Assembly (NCBI RefSeq): GCF_025630775.1
Contig: NZ_JAOSZE010000010.1
Location: 161,308 to 225,307 of the forward strand
DNA length: 64,000 bases
Reading direction: 5' to 3'
Source: Actinoplanes sp. KI2
GTDB lineage: Bacteria > Actinomycetota > Actinomycetes > Mycobacteriales > Micromonosporaceae
A program made the position numbers and the translations under genes. Of the stretch, positions 38,194-46,823 are shown piece after piece (within the stretch, counting starts at the first letter, position 1; each line of letters starts with the position of its first letter). The notes below the pieces were generated by a model, which saw only the letters and a program-made list of their open reading frames with translations, was not told the origin of the DNA and did not search any database.

Positions 38194-38248
38194 GAAGCCT
38201 CCCGGCCGACATCCCCGGAGAAGCCTCCCGGCCGACATCGCCGGAGAA
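38171..38248 (+). repeat. 26-bp tandem repeat that includes a stop codon
   Basis: Three copies at 38171-38196, 38197-38222 and 38223-38248, each with CCCGGCCGACATC and GGAGAA or its variant. The first copy encodes the last residues and TGA (38191-38193) of the arginase-family gene; in copies two and three the TGA position reads CGG. The copies differ at few positions, so the duplication is recent. Confidence 0.9.
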
Positions 38249-38250
38249 GC

Positions 38251-38284
38251 GTCGGGTGGGCCGCTGGCGGGCGGCCCACCCGAC
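38251..38284. terminator. bidirectional terminator, perfect 14-bp stem
   Basis: GTCGGGTGGGCCGC (38251-38264) and GCGGCCCACCCGAC (38271-38284) are perfectly complementary around the loop TGGCGG. It lies between the convergent arginase-family and PBP genes, two bases from the PBP stop codon. It could end transcription from both sides. Confidence 0.85.
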
Positions 38285-38286
38285 GG

Positions 38287-40212
38287 TCAGTTCAGGGCAT
38301 TCAGGAAGTTCTTCACGACCGGGACCGCCGCCTCGGCGCCGGCGCCGCCCTTCTGCACCATCACCGCGAAGGCGACGTCGCCCTGGTAGCCGATGAACCA
38401 GGAGTGGGTGTCCGTCGACTTGTCGTCGAACTCGGCCGTGCCGGTCTTGCCGAACACCGGCTTGCCCTTGACGTCGCGCAGTGCCGTGCCGGTGCCCCCG
38501 GTCACCACCTCGCGCATCATCCCGCGCAGCGCGCCCACCGCGGCCGCGTCGAGCGGCGCGCCGTCGGCCGCCGCCTTGGTCGGGGCCGGGTCGAGGACCA
38601 GCCGGGGCTGCTTGAACTGGCCGCGCGCCACCGCCGCCGCCACGCTCGCCATGGCCACCGGGCTGACCGCGGTCGCGCCCTGCCCGAAGGTCGCCGCGGC
38701 GAGTTCGGTCGGGCTGTCGGCCGCGGACACCTTGCCGCTGAACGCGTCGATGCCCAGGTCCCACTGGCCGCCCAGGCCGAGGTCGCCGGCCGCGGTCTGC
38801 AGCCCGGCGGCGCCCAGCTTCGAGGAGAGGCCGACGAAGGCCGTGTTGCACGACTTCGCGTAGTCGACGTGGAACGGGACGTTGCCGAGCACCTCGCCGC
38901 CGGAGTTCTTGAATTCGCGGCCGTCGACGGTGAGCGTCTTCGGGCAGGCGACCACCGAGGTGGCCGTGACCCTTTTCTGCTGCAACAACCCGTACGCGGA
39001 GACGGTCTTGAATGTCGATCCTGGCGGAACCTGACCGGTCAGGGCGGTGTCGACCGTGCTGCCGTCGGGACCGTTCGCGACCGCGAGCACCGAGCCGTCG
39101 CTGACCCGGATGGCGACCAGTGAGCCGGGCTGCTTCTGGGTGGCCAGGGCCGCGTCGGCCGCGACCTGCGTCTTCGTGTCGATGCTGATCTTGATGGGTT
39201 GGCCGTCGACCGGCTTGGTGCTGTACAGCTGGGAGTTGGTCACCGTGCCGTCGGCGGCCTCGCGGGCGATCACCACCGAGAGGCCGGACGTGCCGCGCAG
39301 CGTCGCGTCGTACCGCTCCTGGAGACCGCCGTGCCCGACGGTGTCACCCTGCGCGACGGCGTCGGGATTGTTTTCGATGTCCTCGCGGGTCGCCTCGTCG
39401 GCGGTGCCGAGTAGCGCCCGGGCGAACGCCCTGCTCGGCGCGAGGTTGCGGGTCTCCTCGCGGAAGACCGTGCCGGCCAGTGGGCGCACCGCATTGCGGA
39501 TCTTGTCATAGTCGGGGCGACGCAGCGTGACCAGCTCGATGAAAGCGCCCGGATCGGAGTTCTTCACCCGGTCGGCAAGGTTGGACATATCGACCGTCAG
39601 GTTGATCTTCTTGAACGCGGCGGCGAGATCCTTCTGCAACTGCGCCACATTCGTGATCTTCTGCGGGCTGACCCCGATGACCACCACGTCCCGGGGCGTC
39701 ACGATCGGCCGGCCGGTCGCGTCCTGAATGGTCGCCCGCTTCGCCGTCACCCGCCGTACGGCCAGCTTGTCGCCGGTTTGCAGCTCGTTCTGCACGATGG
39801 CCGGCTCCCAGACCACCCGCCAGCCCTTGCTGCCCTGCTTGGTCAGCCGGACCGTGCTCTGGTACGACCAGGGCACCCCGCCGGGCAGCGTCCAGTCCAG
39901 CTTGATGGTGCTGGACGAGATGTCCCCGGTGGTCTTGGGCGCGCCGACCGCGGTCAGCACCAGCGACTGCTTGGCCAGGTCGCCGGAGAGCGTGTGGAGC
40001 TGGGCGAGGACATCAGTGGCGCTGATCTTGCTGCCGTCCGCGGTCACGAAGCCGACCGTGCCGAGGTTGCCGCTGCGCCAACCGGTCAGGAAATCCTTGA
40101 GCGTGTTGTCGGGGCCGTCCTTGGAGCAGGCTGCCAGGCCTCCGCAGACCAGCGTCAACGAGGCCGCGACGGCGGTCACTCGGCGGCGTTTGAGGTCACG
40201 GCGGTCGAGCAT
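38287..40212 (-). CDS. Class B penicillin-binding protein, lipoprotein
   Basis: The 641-residue transpeptidase cross-links peptidoglycan outside the membrane. A lipoprotein signal ends in LAAC with Cys29. An NTF2-like MecA-N domain follows (about 35-150), then a PBP dimerisation region (160-310) and the transpeptidase domain, with SxxK at 399-402 (STFK), SxN at 454-456 (SCN) and KTG at 589-591. All catalytic motifs are intact. The MecA-type N-domain is usual in actinobacterial PBPs. The ATG at 40212 has AGGGG eight bases upstream. It is divergent from the glutamate dehydrogenase gene over 212 bp. Confidence 0.93.
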   Translation of the reverse strand: MLDRRDLKRRRVTAVAASLTLVCGGLAACSKDGPDNTLKDFLTGWRSGNLGTVGFVTADGSKISATDVLAQLHTLSGDLAKQSLVLTAVGAPKTTGDISSSTIKLDWTLPGGVPWSYQSTVRLTKQGSKGWRVVWEPAIVQNELQTGDKLAVRRVTAKRATIQDATGRPIVTPRDVVVIGVSPQKITNVAQLQKDLAAAFKKINLTVDMSNLADRVKNSDPGAFIELVTLRRPDYDKIRNAVRPLAGTVFREETRNLAPSRAFARALLGTADEATREDIENNPDAVAQGDTVGHGGLQERYDATLRGTSGLSVVIAREAADGTVTNSQLYSTKPVDGQPIKISIDTKTQVAADAALATQKQPGSLVAIRVSDGSVLAVANGPDGSTVDTALTGQVPPGSTFKTVSAYGLLQQKRVTATSVVACPKTLTVDGREFKNSGGEVLGNVPFHVDYAKSCNTAFVGLSSKLGAAGLQTAAGDLGLGGQWDLGIDAFSGKVSAADSPTELAAATFGQGATAVSPVAMASVAAAVARGQFKQPRLVLDPAPTKAAADGAPLDAAAVGALRGMMREVVTGGTGTALRDVKGKPVFGKTGTAEFDDKSTDTHSWFIGYQGDVAFAVMVQKGGAGAEAAVPVVKNFLNALN

Positions 40213-40374
40213 GAGGTCCCCTTTCGTGGGTATGCCGGACGCGATGCTACGGAACGGTAATAAAGATGCGCACGTCCCGCCGACCCGGATTGCGTGATGT
40301 AGAGCAATTTCGCCGCCGAACGGACCGAACCGCCCACGCGTGTGATCCCCTGCGGCGCAACCGTTCTAGGCTGT

Positions 40375-40387
40375 GAACGACACGTTC
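40375..40387. promoter_or_regulatory. short palindrome before the glutamate dehydrogenase gene
   Basis: GAACG-ACA-CGTTC (40375-40387) is a symmetric site 37 bp before the start codon, in the 212-bp region shared with the divergent PBP gene. A CCCAC/GTGGG stem follows it. No regulator can be named. Confidence 0.3.
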
Positions 40388-40424
40388 GAACCCACAGCGT
40401 CGTGGGTGAGGGGAGCACCAAACC

Positions 40425-43400
40425 ATGGCTTTCGTCGGTGAGTCACCGTCGGAATCTGATCCGACCTCCGATCCTGAGCTGGACTTCTCGCAGGGGCCCG
40501 GGTTCGCCCTCACGGGCCGGCTCGGCACCGCCAACGACGATGCCGAGCTCGATGAGCCGCTGCCGAACGGCGAGCGTCTGGTGGCGCAGGCCGTCGAAGT
40601 CGCCGGCGCCGACCACGCGACGGCGTCGCTGGTCGGCCGCTTCTGGCGGTTCGCGCCGGATGAGGAGTTGGTCGGATTTACCGCGTCGGAGATGTACGAC
40701 GCCGCGGTCGCCCATCGCGAGCTCGCCGCCGTCCGGTTGCCCGGCGAGCTGAAGCTGGCGATCACGCCGCCGACCGGCTCCGAGTGCCACACCGTTCTGC
40801 AGATCGTCACCGACGACATGCCCTTCCTGGTCGACTCGGTGATCGCCCTGCTCACCGCCCATCAGCTACAGGTGCACCTGCTGGTCCACCCGCTGATCGT
40901 GCTGCGCCGCGAGCCGCTGGGCGCGCTGGCCGAGCTCGCCGCCGACGTCGAGCCGGACGACGCGATCGACGGCGACCTGGTGGAGAGCTGGATCCGGATC
41001 GAGATCGACCCGGTCCGCCGGGAGGAGGCCCGCGAGCAGCTGCACAACGAAGTGCGCCGGGTGCTCACCGATGTGCGGGACGCGGTGGAGGACTGGCCGC
41101 GGATGCGCCAGCGGGCTCTGGTGATCGCCGACGAGCTGGCCGCCGCGCGTGGCTCCGAGGCCAAGCTGCCGGTACCGGACAAGGACGTCACCGACTCGAT
41201 CGAGCTGCTCAAGTGGCTCGCCCACGATCACTTCACGTTCCTCGGGTATCGCGAGTACCGCCTCGACGGCGACGTGCTCACCGCGATCTCCGGCACCGGC
41301 CTGGGCATCCTCCGCGGGGATTCGACGCCGCGCCGGCTCTCGTCGATGGCCCCCGAGGCATACCAGCGGGCCCTCGAGAAGCGCCTGCTGGTGATCACCA
41401 AGGCCAACTCGCGGGCAACGGTGCACCGCTCCGCCTACCTCGACTACATCGGCGTCAAGATCTTCAACAGCCGTGGCGAGGTGGTGGGCGAGCGCCGTTT
41501 CCTGGGCCTGTTCTCCAGCTCGGCGTACCGGACCAGCGTGCGCGAGCTGCCGGTGGTCAAGCGCAAGGTGATGGAGGTGCTGGACCGCTCCGGCCTGTCC
41601 CCCCGCGGCCACTCCGGCAAGGACCTCTTGCAGATCCTGGAGACCTACCCGCGCGACGAGCTCTTCCAGATCAAGACCGACGATCTGTACGAGGCGGTGA
41701 TCGGCGTCCTGCGCATGGCGGGCCGCCGGCAGCTCCGCCTCTTCCTCCGGCGCGACGGTTACGGCCGTTTCATCTCCTGCCTCATCTACATGCCCCGCGA
41801 CAGGTTCACCACCGGTAACCGGCTGCGCATGCAGGAGATCCTGCTGCGCGAGCTGAACGGCATCGGCGTCGACTACACGACCCGGGTCACCGAGCGGATG
41901 CTGGCCCGGATCCACTTCATCGTGCGCACCGATCCGGCCGACCCGCCCGGCACGGTCGACCCGAACACGCTGGCCGAGCAGCTCGCCGACGCGACCCGGA
42001 TGTGGGACGACGACTTCTCCCTGGTGCTCGAGCGCAAGCTGGGCGAGGAGCCGGCCCGCGAGCTGTTCGGCCGGTACGCCAACGCATACCCGGACAGCTA
42101 CAAGGACGGCCACACGCCGTACGAGGGCATGCAGGACCTGGCCAAGCTCGAGCTGCTCGAGGAGGAGGGCCAGCTCGAGATGCACCTGCACCGCAAGCGG
42201 CGGCAGGTGGTGGGCGGCGAGCCCGAGCCCGACGACCACGACGTGCGGTTCAAGGTCTACCGGTACGGCGAGCCGATGCTGCTCTCCGCGGTGCTGCCCG
42301 TGCTCCACTCGCTCGGCGTCCAGGTGGTCGACGAGCGGCCGTACGAGATCCGCCGCAACGACGGCACCATCTACCTGTACGACTTCGGGCTGCGCCCGCC
42401 GACCGAGCACCGCGAGCTGGCCGAGGTGCGGCCGCAGGTGGAGAACGCCTTCGCGGCCGCCTGGCGGGGCGAGGCGGAGGTCGACGGGTTCAACGAGCTG
42501 GTGCTGCGGGCCGGGTTGACCTGGCGGCAGGTCGTGGTGCTCCGGGCGTACGCGAAATATCAGCGTCAGGCCGGCAACGTCTTCTCCCAGCGGTACATCG
42601 AATCGACCTTCATCGCCTATCCGGAGATCGCCCGGCTGCTGGTCACGCTCTTCGAGACCCGTTTCTCGCCCGGGCTGGAGGCCGGCGAGGCGGAGCGCAC
42701 CCGGCTGGCCGACGAGCTCGTCGAGCGGATCACCGAGCTGCTCGACGGGGTGGACAGCCTCGACCAGGACAGGATCCTGCGGTCCTACCTGACGCTGGTG
42801 CGTGCCACCCTGCGCACCAGCTTCTTCCAGCGTGGCGCGGACGGCCGGCCGAAGAACTACGTGGCCTTCAAGCTCGACCCGAAGGCGATCCCCGACCTGC
42901 CCGAGCCGCGCCCGAAATACGAGATCTTCGTGTACTCGCCGCGGTTCGAGGGCGTGCACCTGCGCTTCGGTGCGGTCGCCCGGGGCGGCCTGCGCTGGTC
43001 GGACCGGCGCGAGGACTTCCGCACCGAGGTACTTGGCCTGGTCAAGGCGCAGATGGTGAAGAACGCCGTGATCGTGCCGGTGGGCGCCAAGGGCGGGTTC
43101 GTCCTGAAGCAGAAGCCGGGCGACCGGGACGAGGCCGTCGAGTGCTACAAGCGGTTCATCACCGCGCTGCTCGACGTCACCGACAACATCCACGGCGGCA
43201 AGATCGTGCCACCGCCGGACGTGGTCCGGCACGACGGCGACGACCCCTACCTGGTGGTCGCGGCGGACAAGGGCACGGCGACGTTCTCCGACATCGCCAA
43301 CGAGATCTCGGTGGGCAAGGAGTTCTGGCTCGGCGACGCGTTCGCCAGCGGCGGCTCGGCCGGGTACGACCACAAGAAGATGGGCATCACCGCGCGCGGC

Positions 43401-45392
43401 GCCTGGGAGTCGGTCAAGAAGCACTTCCGCGACCTCGGCGTGAACACGCAGACCGAGGACTTCACCGTGGTCGGCATCGGCGACATGTCCGGTGACGTCT
43501 TCGGCAACGGGATGCTGCTGTCCCGGCACATCCGGCTGGTGGCCGCGTTCGACCACCGGCACATCTTCCTCGACCCGGCGCCGGATGCCGCCGCGTCCTT
43601 CGCCGAACGGCAGCGGTTGTTCGACCTGCCCCGGTCGTCCTGGGCCGATTACGACAAATCGCTTCTCTCGGCGGGTGGCGGCGTCTACCCGCGCACGGCC
43701 AAGTCGATCCCGGTGACGGACGAGGTACGTGCCGCGCTGGGCCTCGGCGACGGCACCGCGATCAGCCCCGCCGAGCTGATGAAGGCGATCCTCAAGGCCC
43801 CGGTCGACCTGTTGTTCAACGGCGGCATCGGCACGTACGTGAAGGCGGTGTCCGAGACGCACGCCGACGTCGGCGACAAGACCAACGACGCGATCCGGGT
43901 CAACGGGTCGCAGGTGCGGGCCAAGGTGGTCGGCGAGGGCGGCAACCTGGGACTCACCCAGCGCGGGCGGATCGAGTTCGCCCGCTCCGGCGGGGTGGCC
44001 GGCACCGGCGGACGAATCTTCACCGACTTCATCGACAACACCGCCGGCGTCGACTGCTCGGACCACGAGGTCAACATCAAGATCCTGCTCGGCGGCGCGG
44101 TGACGGAGGGCGAGCTCAGCGTCCCCGACCGGGACGCGCTGCTGGCGGCCATGACCGACGAGGTCGCGGCCCTGGTGCTGCGGGACAACTACGAGCAGTC
44201 GTCGGCGCTCGGCAATGCGGGGGCGCAGGCCCACTCGCTGCTGCCGGTGCACCGGCGGATGCTCACCGCGCTGGAGGAGAGCGGGCAGCTCAACCGGGAG
44301 CTGGAGGCACTGCCCACGGACGCCGAGCTGGCCGTCCGGTCGGACGCGGGCGAGGGACTGACCGCGCCCGAGTTCGCCGTGCTCCTGGCGTACGTGAAGA
44401 TCACCTTGGAGACCGACGTGCTCGCCGACGAACTGGTCGACGAGGCCTGGACTCACGACGTGCTGGCCCGGTACTTCCCGACGCCGTTGCGCGAGCGGTT
44501 CGGCGCTCGGATGGCCGGGCACCGGCTGCGCCGGGAGATCATCTCGACCTCGCTGGTCAACGAGGTGGTCAACCGGGGCGGGACGTCGTTCGTCTACCGC
44601 GCGATGGAGGAGAGCGGCGCGTCCGCCGCCGACGTCATGCGGGCGTACGTGGTGGTGCGCGAGGCGTTCGGGCTCTCCGAGATCTGGCGCGCCACCGAGG
44701 AGCTGGACAACGAGGTGCCCACCTCGGCGCAGACGCTGGTCTTCCTCGAGTCGCGGCGGCTGCTCGACCGGGCGGTCCGCTGGCTGGTCAGCACCCGTCG
44801 CTCGCCGCTGGACGTGACCGGCGAGATCGCCCGGCTGCAGCCCGGCGTGCACGAGTTGCTGCCGCAGCTGGTCTCGGTGCTGGTCGGCGTCGAGCGCCGG
44901 TCGATGGACGAGCACGTCGCCACGCTGGTCGACAAGGGCGTCCCGATGGAGCTCGCCGAGCGGGTCACCTGGGCGAACTACGGCTTCGGCCTGCTCGACG
45001 TGCTCACCACCGCGGCCGCCTCCGGCCGGGACCCGCTCGAGGTGGCGCAGGTCTACTTCCTGCTCTCCGAGCGCTTCCAGATCGACCAGCTGCTGTCGCA
45101 CATCTCCCGGCTGCCGCGCGGCGACCGGTGGCAGACGCTGGCCCGGATGGCGCTGCGCTACGACCTGTACGCGGCGCTGGCCGCACTCACGGTCGAGGTG
45201 CTGGAGTCGACCGAGTCGACGTCGACGGCGCGCGAGCGGGTCGACGAGTGGGAGCAGGTGAACGCGTCCTCGATCGCGAGGTGCGCGAACGCGATGGGCA
45301 ACGTCGACGACACCCCGGCCGAGCTGGCCGCGTTGTCGGTGCTGCTCCGCCAGATCCGCACGCTGGTGAAGACCTCGTCCGCTAACTCGTGA
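40425..45392 (+). CDS. gdh: NAD-specific glutamate dehydrogenase, 180-kDa class
   Basis: The enzyme deaminates glutamate to 2-oxoglutarate with NAD+. At 1655 residues it is of the large class first found in Streptomyces clavuligerus, with long N-terminal ACT-like regulatory segments (about residues 1-700). The catalytic core lies in the middle: RFGAVARGGLRWSDRREDFRTEVLGLVKAQMVKNAVIVPVGAKGGFVLK, then IGDMSGDVFGNGMLLS, and GEGGNLGLTQRGRIEF (nucleotide-binding part). A helical C-terminal region follows. A ribosome binding site (GAGGGGAGCACC) precedes the ATG. No break is seen in five kilobases. The end overlaps the convergent hydrolase gene by 11 bp. Confidence 0.96.
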   Translation: MAFVGESPSESDPTSDPELDFSQGPGFALTGRLGTANDDAELDEPLPNGERLVAQAVEVAGADHATASLVGRFWRFAPDEELVGFTASEMYDAAVAHRELAAVRLPGELKLAITPPTGSECHTVLQIVTDDMPFLVDSVIALLTAHQLQVHLLVHPLIVLRREPLGALAELAADVEPDDAIDGDLVESWIRIEIDPVRREEAREQLHNEVRRVLTDVRDAVEDWPRMRQRALVIADELAAARGSEAKLPVPDKDVTDSIELLKWLAHDHFTFLGYREYRLDGDVLTAISGTGLGILRGDSTPRRLSSMAPEAYQRALEKRLLVITKANSRATVHRSAYLDYIGVKIFNSRGEVVGERRFLGLFSSSAYRTSVRELPVVKRKVMEVLDRSGLSPRGHSGKDLLQILETYPRDELFQIKTDDLYEAVIGVLRMAGRRQLRLFLRRDGYGRFISCLIYMPRDRFTTGNRLRMQEILLRELNGIGVDYTTRVTERMLARIHFIVRTDPADPPGTVDPNTLAEQLADATRMWDDDFSLVLERKLGEEPARELFGRYANAYPDSYKDGHTPYEGMQDLAKLELLEEEGQLEMHLHRKRRQVVGGEPEPDDHDVRFKVYRYGEPMLLSAVLPVLHSLGVQVVDERPYEIRRNDGTIYLYDFGLRPPTEHRELAEVRPQVENAFAAAWRGEAEVDGFNELVLRAGLTWRQVVVLRAYAKYQRQAGNVFSQRYIESTFIAYPEIARLLVTLFETRFSPGLEAGEAERTRLADELVERITELLDGVDSLDQDRILRSYLTLVRATLRTSFFQRGADGRPKNYVAFKLDPKAIPDLPEPRPKYEIFVYSPRFEGVHLRFGAVARGGLRWSDRREDFRTEVLGLVKAQMVKNAVIVPVGAKGGFVLKQKPGDRDEAVECYKRFITALLDVTDNIHGGKIVPPPDVVRHDGDDPYLVVAADKGTATFSDIANEISVGKEFWLGDAFASGGSAGYDHKKMGITARGAWESVKKHFRDLGVNTQTEDFTVVGIGDMSGDVFGNGMLLSRHIRLVAAFDHRHIFLDPAPDAAASFAERQRLFDLPRSSWADYDKSLLSAGGGVYPRTAKSIPVTDEVRAALGLGDGTAISPAELMKAILKAPVDLLFNGGIGTYVKAVSETHADVGDKTNDAIRVNGSQVRAKVVGEGGNLGLTQRGRIEFARSGGVAGTGGRIFTDFIDNTAGVDCSDHEVNIKILLGGAVTEGELSVPDRDALLAAMTDEVAALVLRDNYEQSSALGNAGAQAHSLLPVHRRMLTALEESGQLNRELEALPTDAELAVRSDAGEGLTAPEFAVLLAYVKITLETDVLADELVDEAWTHDVLARYFPTPLRERFGARMAGHRLRREIISTSLVNEVVNRGGTSFVYRAMEESGASAADVMRAYVVVREAFGLSEIWRATEELDNEVPTSAQTLVFLESRRLLDRAVRWLVSTRRSPLDVTGEIARLQPGVHELLPQLVSVLVGVERRSMDEHVATLVDKGVPMELAERVTWANYGFGLLDVLTTAAASGRDPLEVAQVYFLLSERFQIDQLLSHISRLPRGDRWQTLARMALRYDLYAALAALTVEVLESTESTSTARERVDEWEQVNASSIARCANAMGNVDDTPAELAALSVLLRQIRTLVKTSSANS

Positions 45393-46131
45393 ACTTGGCG
45401 ACCGCCTCGGCCAGCCGGGCCGGGGCGGTCCGCTCGGCGTTGTGGCCCTGCCCGTGCATCGTCAGGCGACTGGCCTGCGGCAGGGCCCGCCGCAGCGCGT
45501 CGAGCCGTTTGCGCAGGTGAGCCGGGCTCTTGTCGCCACCGACGAGCAACACCGGAAGATCAATTTTTGCGTACGCCGAGAGCCGGTTTCCGAGGGCGTC
45601 GATCGCGTCGTTGTCGTCGAGCTGGCGTTCGACCCGCGCGGCCCACTCCGGCTTTGCGGTAAGCACCAGGCCGGCCACCGCGGCCAGCACCGGCCCGGTG
45701 CGCACCACGTCCCGCAGGAAGATGCGCAGCGCCTGCCCCGGCTTGCCGGCGGCGATGGCGGCCCGGGCCGGCTCGAGTTTCGCCCCGCCCAGTGGCTCGT
45801 CCAGCACGATCGGCGGCTCGTAGAGCACCGCGCCCGAGTAGAGCCCGGGGTCGGCCACCAGCGCCTCCAGCGCGAGCACCGCCCCGGACGAGTGCCCGAC
45901 CAGCACCGGGTGGTCCAGCGCCGCGGCCACCTCGCGGACCTGCGCCACCTCATCCGCCATGGTCACCTTGCGCGGCACGTCCGGCCGGTATTGCCGGCGG
46001 GTCAGCCGGACCGTCCGGAAGCGGTCGCGCAGCCGGTCGGTGACCCGCGACCACGAGGTCGCGTCGCCCATGCCGCCGTGCAGCACCAGGATCGCGCGCC
46101 CCCGCCCCTCGTCGATCAGTTCCTCGCCCAT
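45382..46131 (-). CDS. Alpha/beta hydrolase
   Basis: The 249-residue protein has the classical fold of small esterases or lactonases: ILVLHGGMGDATSW (oxyanion HGG), the nucleophile Ser in LVGHSSGAVLALEAL, the acid in LLVGGDKSP, and the final His in MHGQGHNAERTAP. It is divergent from a TetR regulator, and the 57 bp between them hold two similar palindromes. It is likely repressed by that regulator and induced by a small molecule that it may also act on. The substrate is unknown. Confidence 0.88.
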   Translation of the reverse strand: MGEELIDEGRGRAILVLHGGMGDATSWSRVTDRLRDRFRTVRLTRRQYRPDVPRKVTMADEVAQVREVAAALDHPVLVGHSSGAVLALEALVADPGLYSGAVLYEPPIVLDEPLGGAKLEPARAAIAAGKPGQALRIFLRDVVRTGPVLAAVAGLVLTAKPEWAARVERQLDDNDAIDALGNRLSAYAKIDLPVLLVGGDKSPAHLRKRLDALRRALPQASRLTMHGQGHNAERTAPARLAEAVAKFTS

Positions 46132-46144
46132 GCCGTCGCCCCCT

Positions 46145-46181
46145 CCTTAGCACCGCTAAATTGACCTTAGCACTGCTAAGG
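46145..46181. promoter_or_regulatory. tandem TetR-type operators
   Basis: CCTTAGCACTGCTAAGG (46165-46181) is a 17-bp palindrome about a central C. CCTTAGCACCGCTAAA (46145-46160) is a degenerate copy. The centres are 20 bp apart, two helical turns, so two dimers could bind on one face of the DNA. They lie between the hydrolase start (46131) and the TetR start (46189). Confidence 0.8.
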
Positions 46182-46188
46182 TGATCGG

Positions 46189-46794
46189 GTGAAGGGGCTT
46201 TCCCGAGAGGTGCTGATCGAGACCGGGCTGCGGCTTCTCGACGAGGTGGGGCTGGACGGGCTCACCGTGCGCCGGCTTGCCACCGAGTTGGGCGTCCGGT
46301 CGCCGGCCCTCTACTGGCACATCAAGACCAAGCAGGAGCTGCTCGACGGGATGGCCGACGTGATCATCCAGGGCGCCGGGATGGGTCCGCCGTGGGACGG
46401 TGAGTCCTGGCAGGAGTGGCTGCGGCGTCGTGCGCGCGGCTATCGCCGCTCGCTGCTGGCCCATCGGGACGGCGCCCGCGTGGTCGCCTCGGCCCGCCGC
46501 ATGCCGGGCGCGCTCGGGGAGTTCGAGGGCGAGCTGTCGGCGATGGTCGCGCTCGGCTTCACGCCGGTGCTGGCGCTGCGCACGATCACCGCGCTGGCCA
46601 ACTATCTGAACGGCTACGTGCTGCAGGAGCAGGCCGGCGTCGAGGCCGGCGACCCCGACGCGGGTGATCTGCTGGCCGCGATGCCGACGCTCGCGGCGGC
46701 GCTGCGGGCGGGCGGCAATCCGATGGACGAGGCGTCCTTCGAGCACGGGCTGACGCTGCTGATCGCCGGGACCGAGGCGCAGGTCATGGCGTGA
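46189..46794 (+). CDS. TetR family regulator with TetR-type C-domain
   Basis: The 201-residue repressor has the N-terminal HTH (LSREVLIETGLRLLDEVGLDGLTVRRLATELGVRSPALYWHIKTKQELLDGMAD, about residues 2-55). Its ligand-binding domain is of the tetracycline-repressor kind. The LYWHIKTKQELLD recognition segment is characteristic of the TetR/TetR_C subgroup. The tandem CCTTAGCA-TGCTAAGG palindromes immediately upstream are its likely operators, controlling itself and the divergent hydrolase. The start is GTG 46189. Its stop is directly followed by the copper-responsive box of the next gene. Confidence 0.9.
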   Translation: MKGLSREVLIETGLRLLDEVGLDGLTVRRLATELGVRSPALYWHIKTKQELLDGMADVIIQGAGMGPPWDGESWQEWLRRRARGYRRSLLAHRDGARVVASARRMPGALGEFEGELSAMVALGFTPVLALRTITALANYLNGYVLQEQAGVEAGDPDAGDLLAAMPTLAAALRAGGNPMDEASFEHGLTLLIAGTEAQVMA

Positions 46795-46796
46795 GG

Positions 46797-46811
46797 TACC
46801 CCCGAGGGGTA
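46797..46811 (+). promoter_or_regulatory. CsoR-like copper operator before the copper ATPase
   Basis: TACCCC-CGA-GGGGTA is a perfect G/C-cored palindrome of the kind bound by the copper-sensing repressor CsoR. TATAAG (46810-46815) overlaps its right arm and is placed as a -10 box eight bases before the GTG at 46824. Apo-CsoR would cover the promoter. No csoR gene is in the window. Confidence 0.75.
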
Positions 46812-46823
46812 TAAGGTGGTGGT

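Noticed and set aside
40866..45101. A 1411-residue open frame on the minus strand
   Set aside because: It is a shadow of the glutamate dehydrogenase gene; composition is Arg/His/Leu/Val-rich without recognisable motifs.
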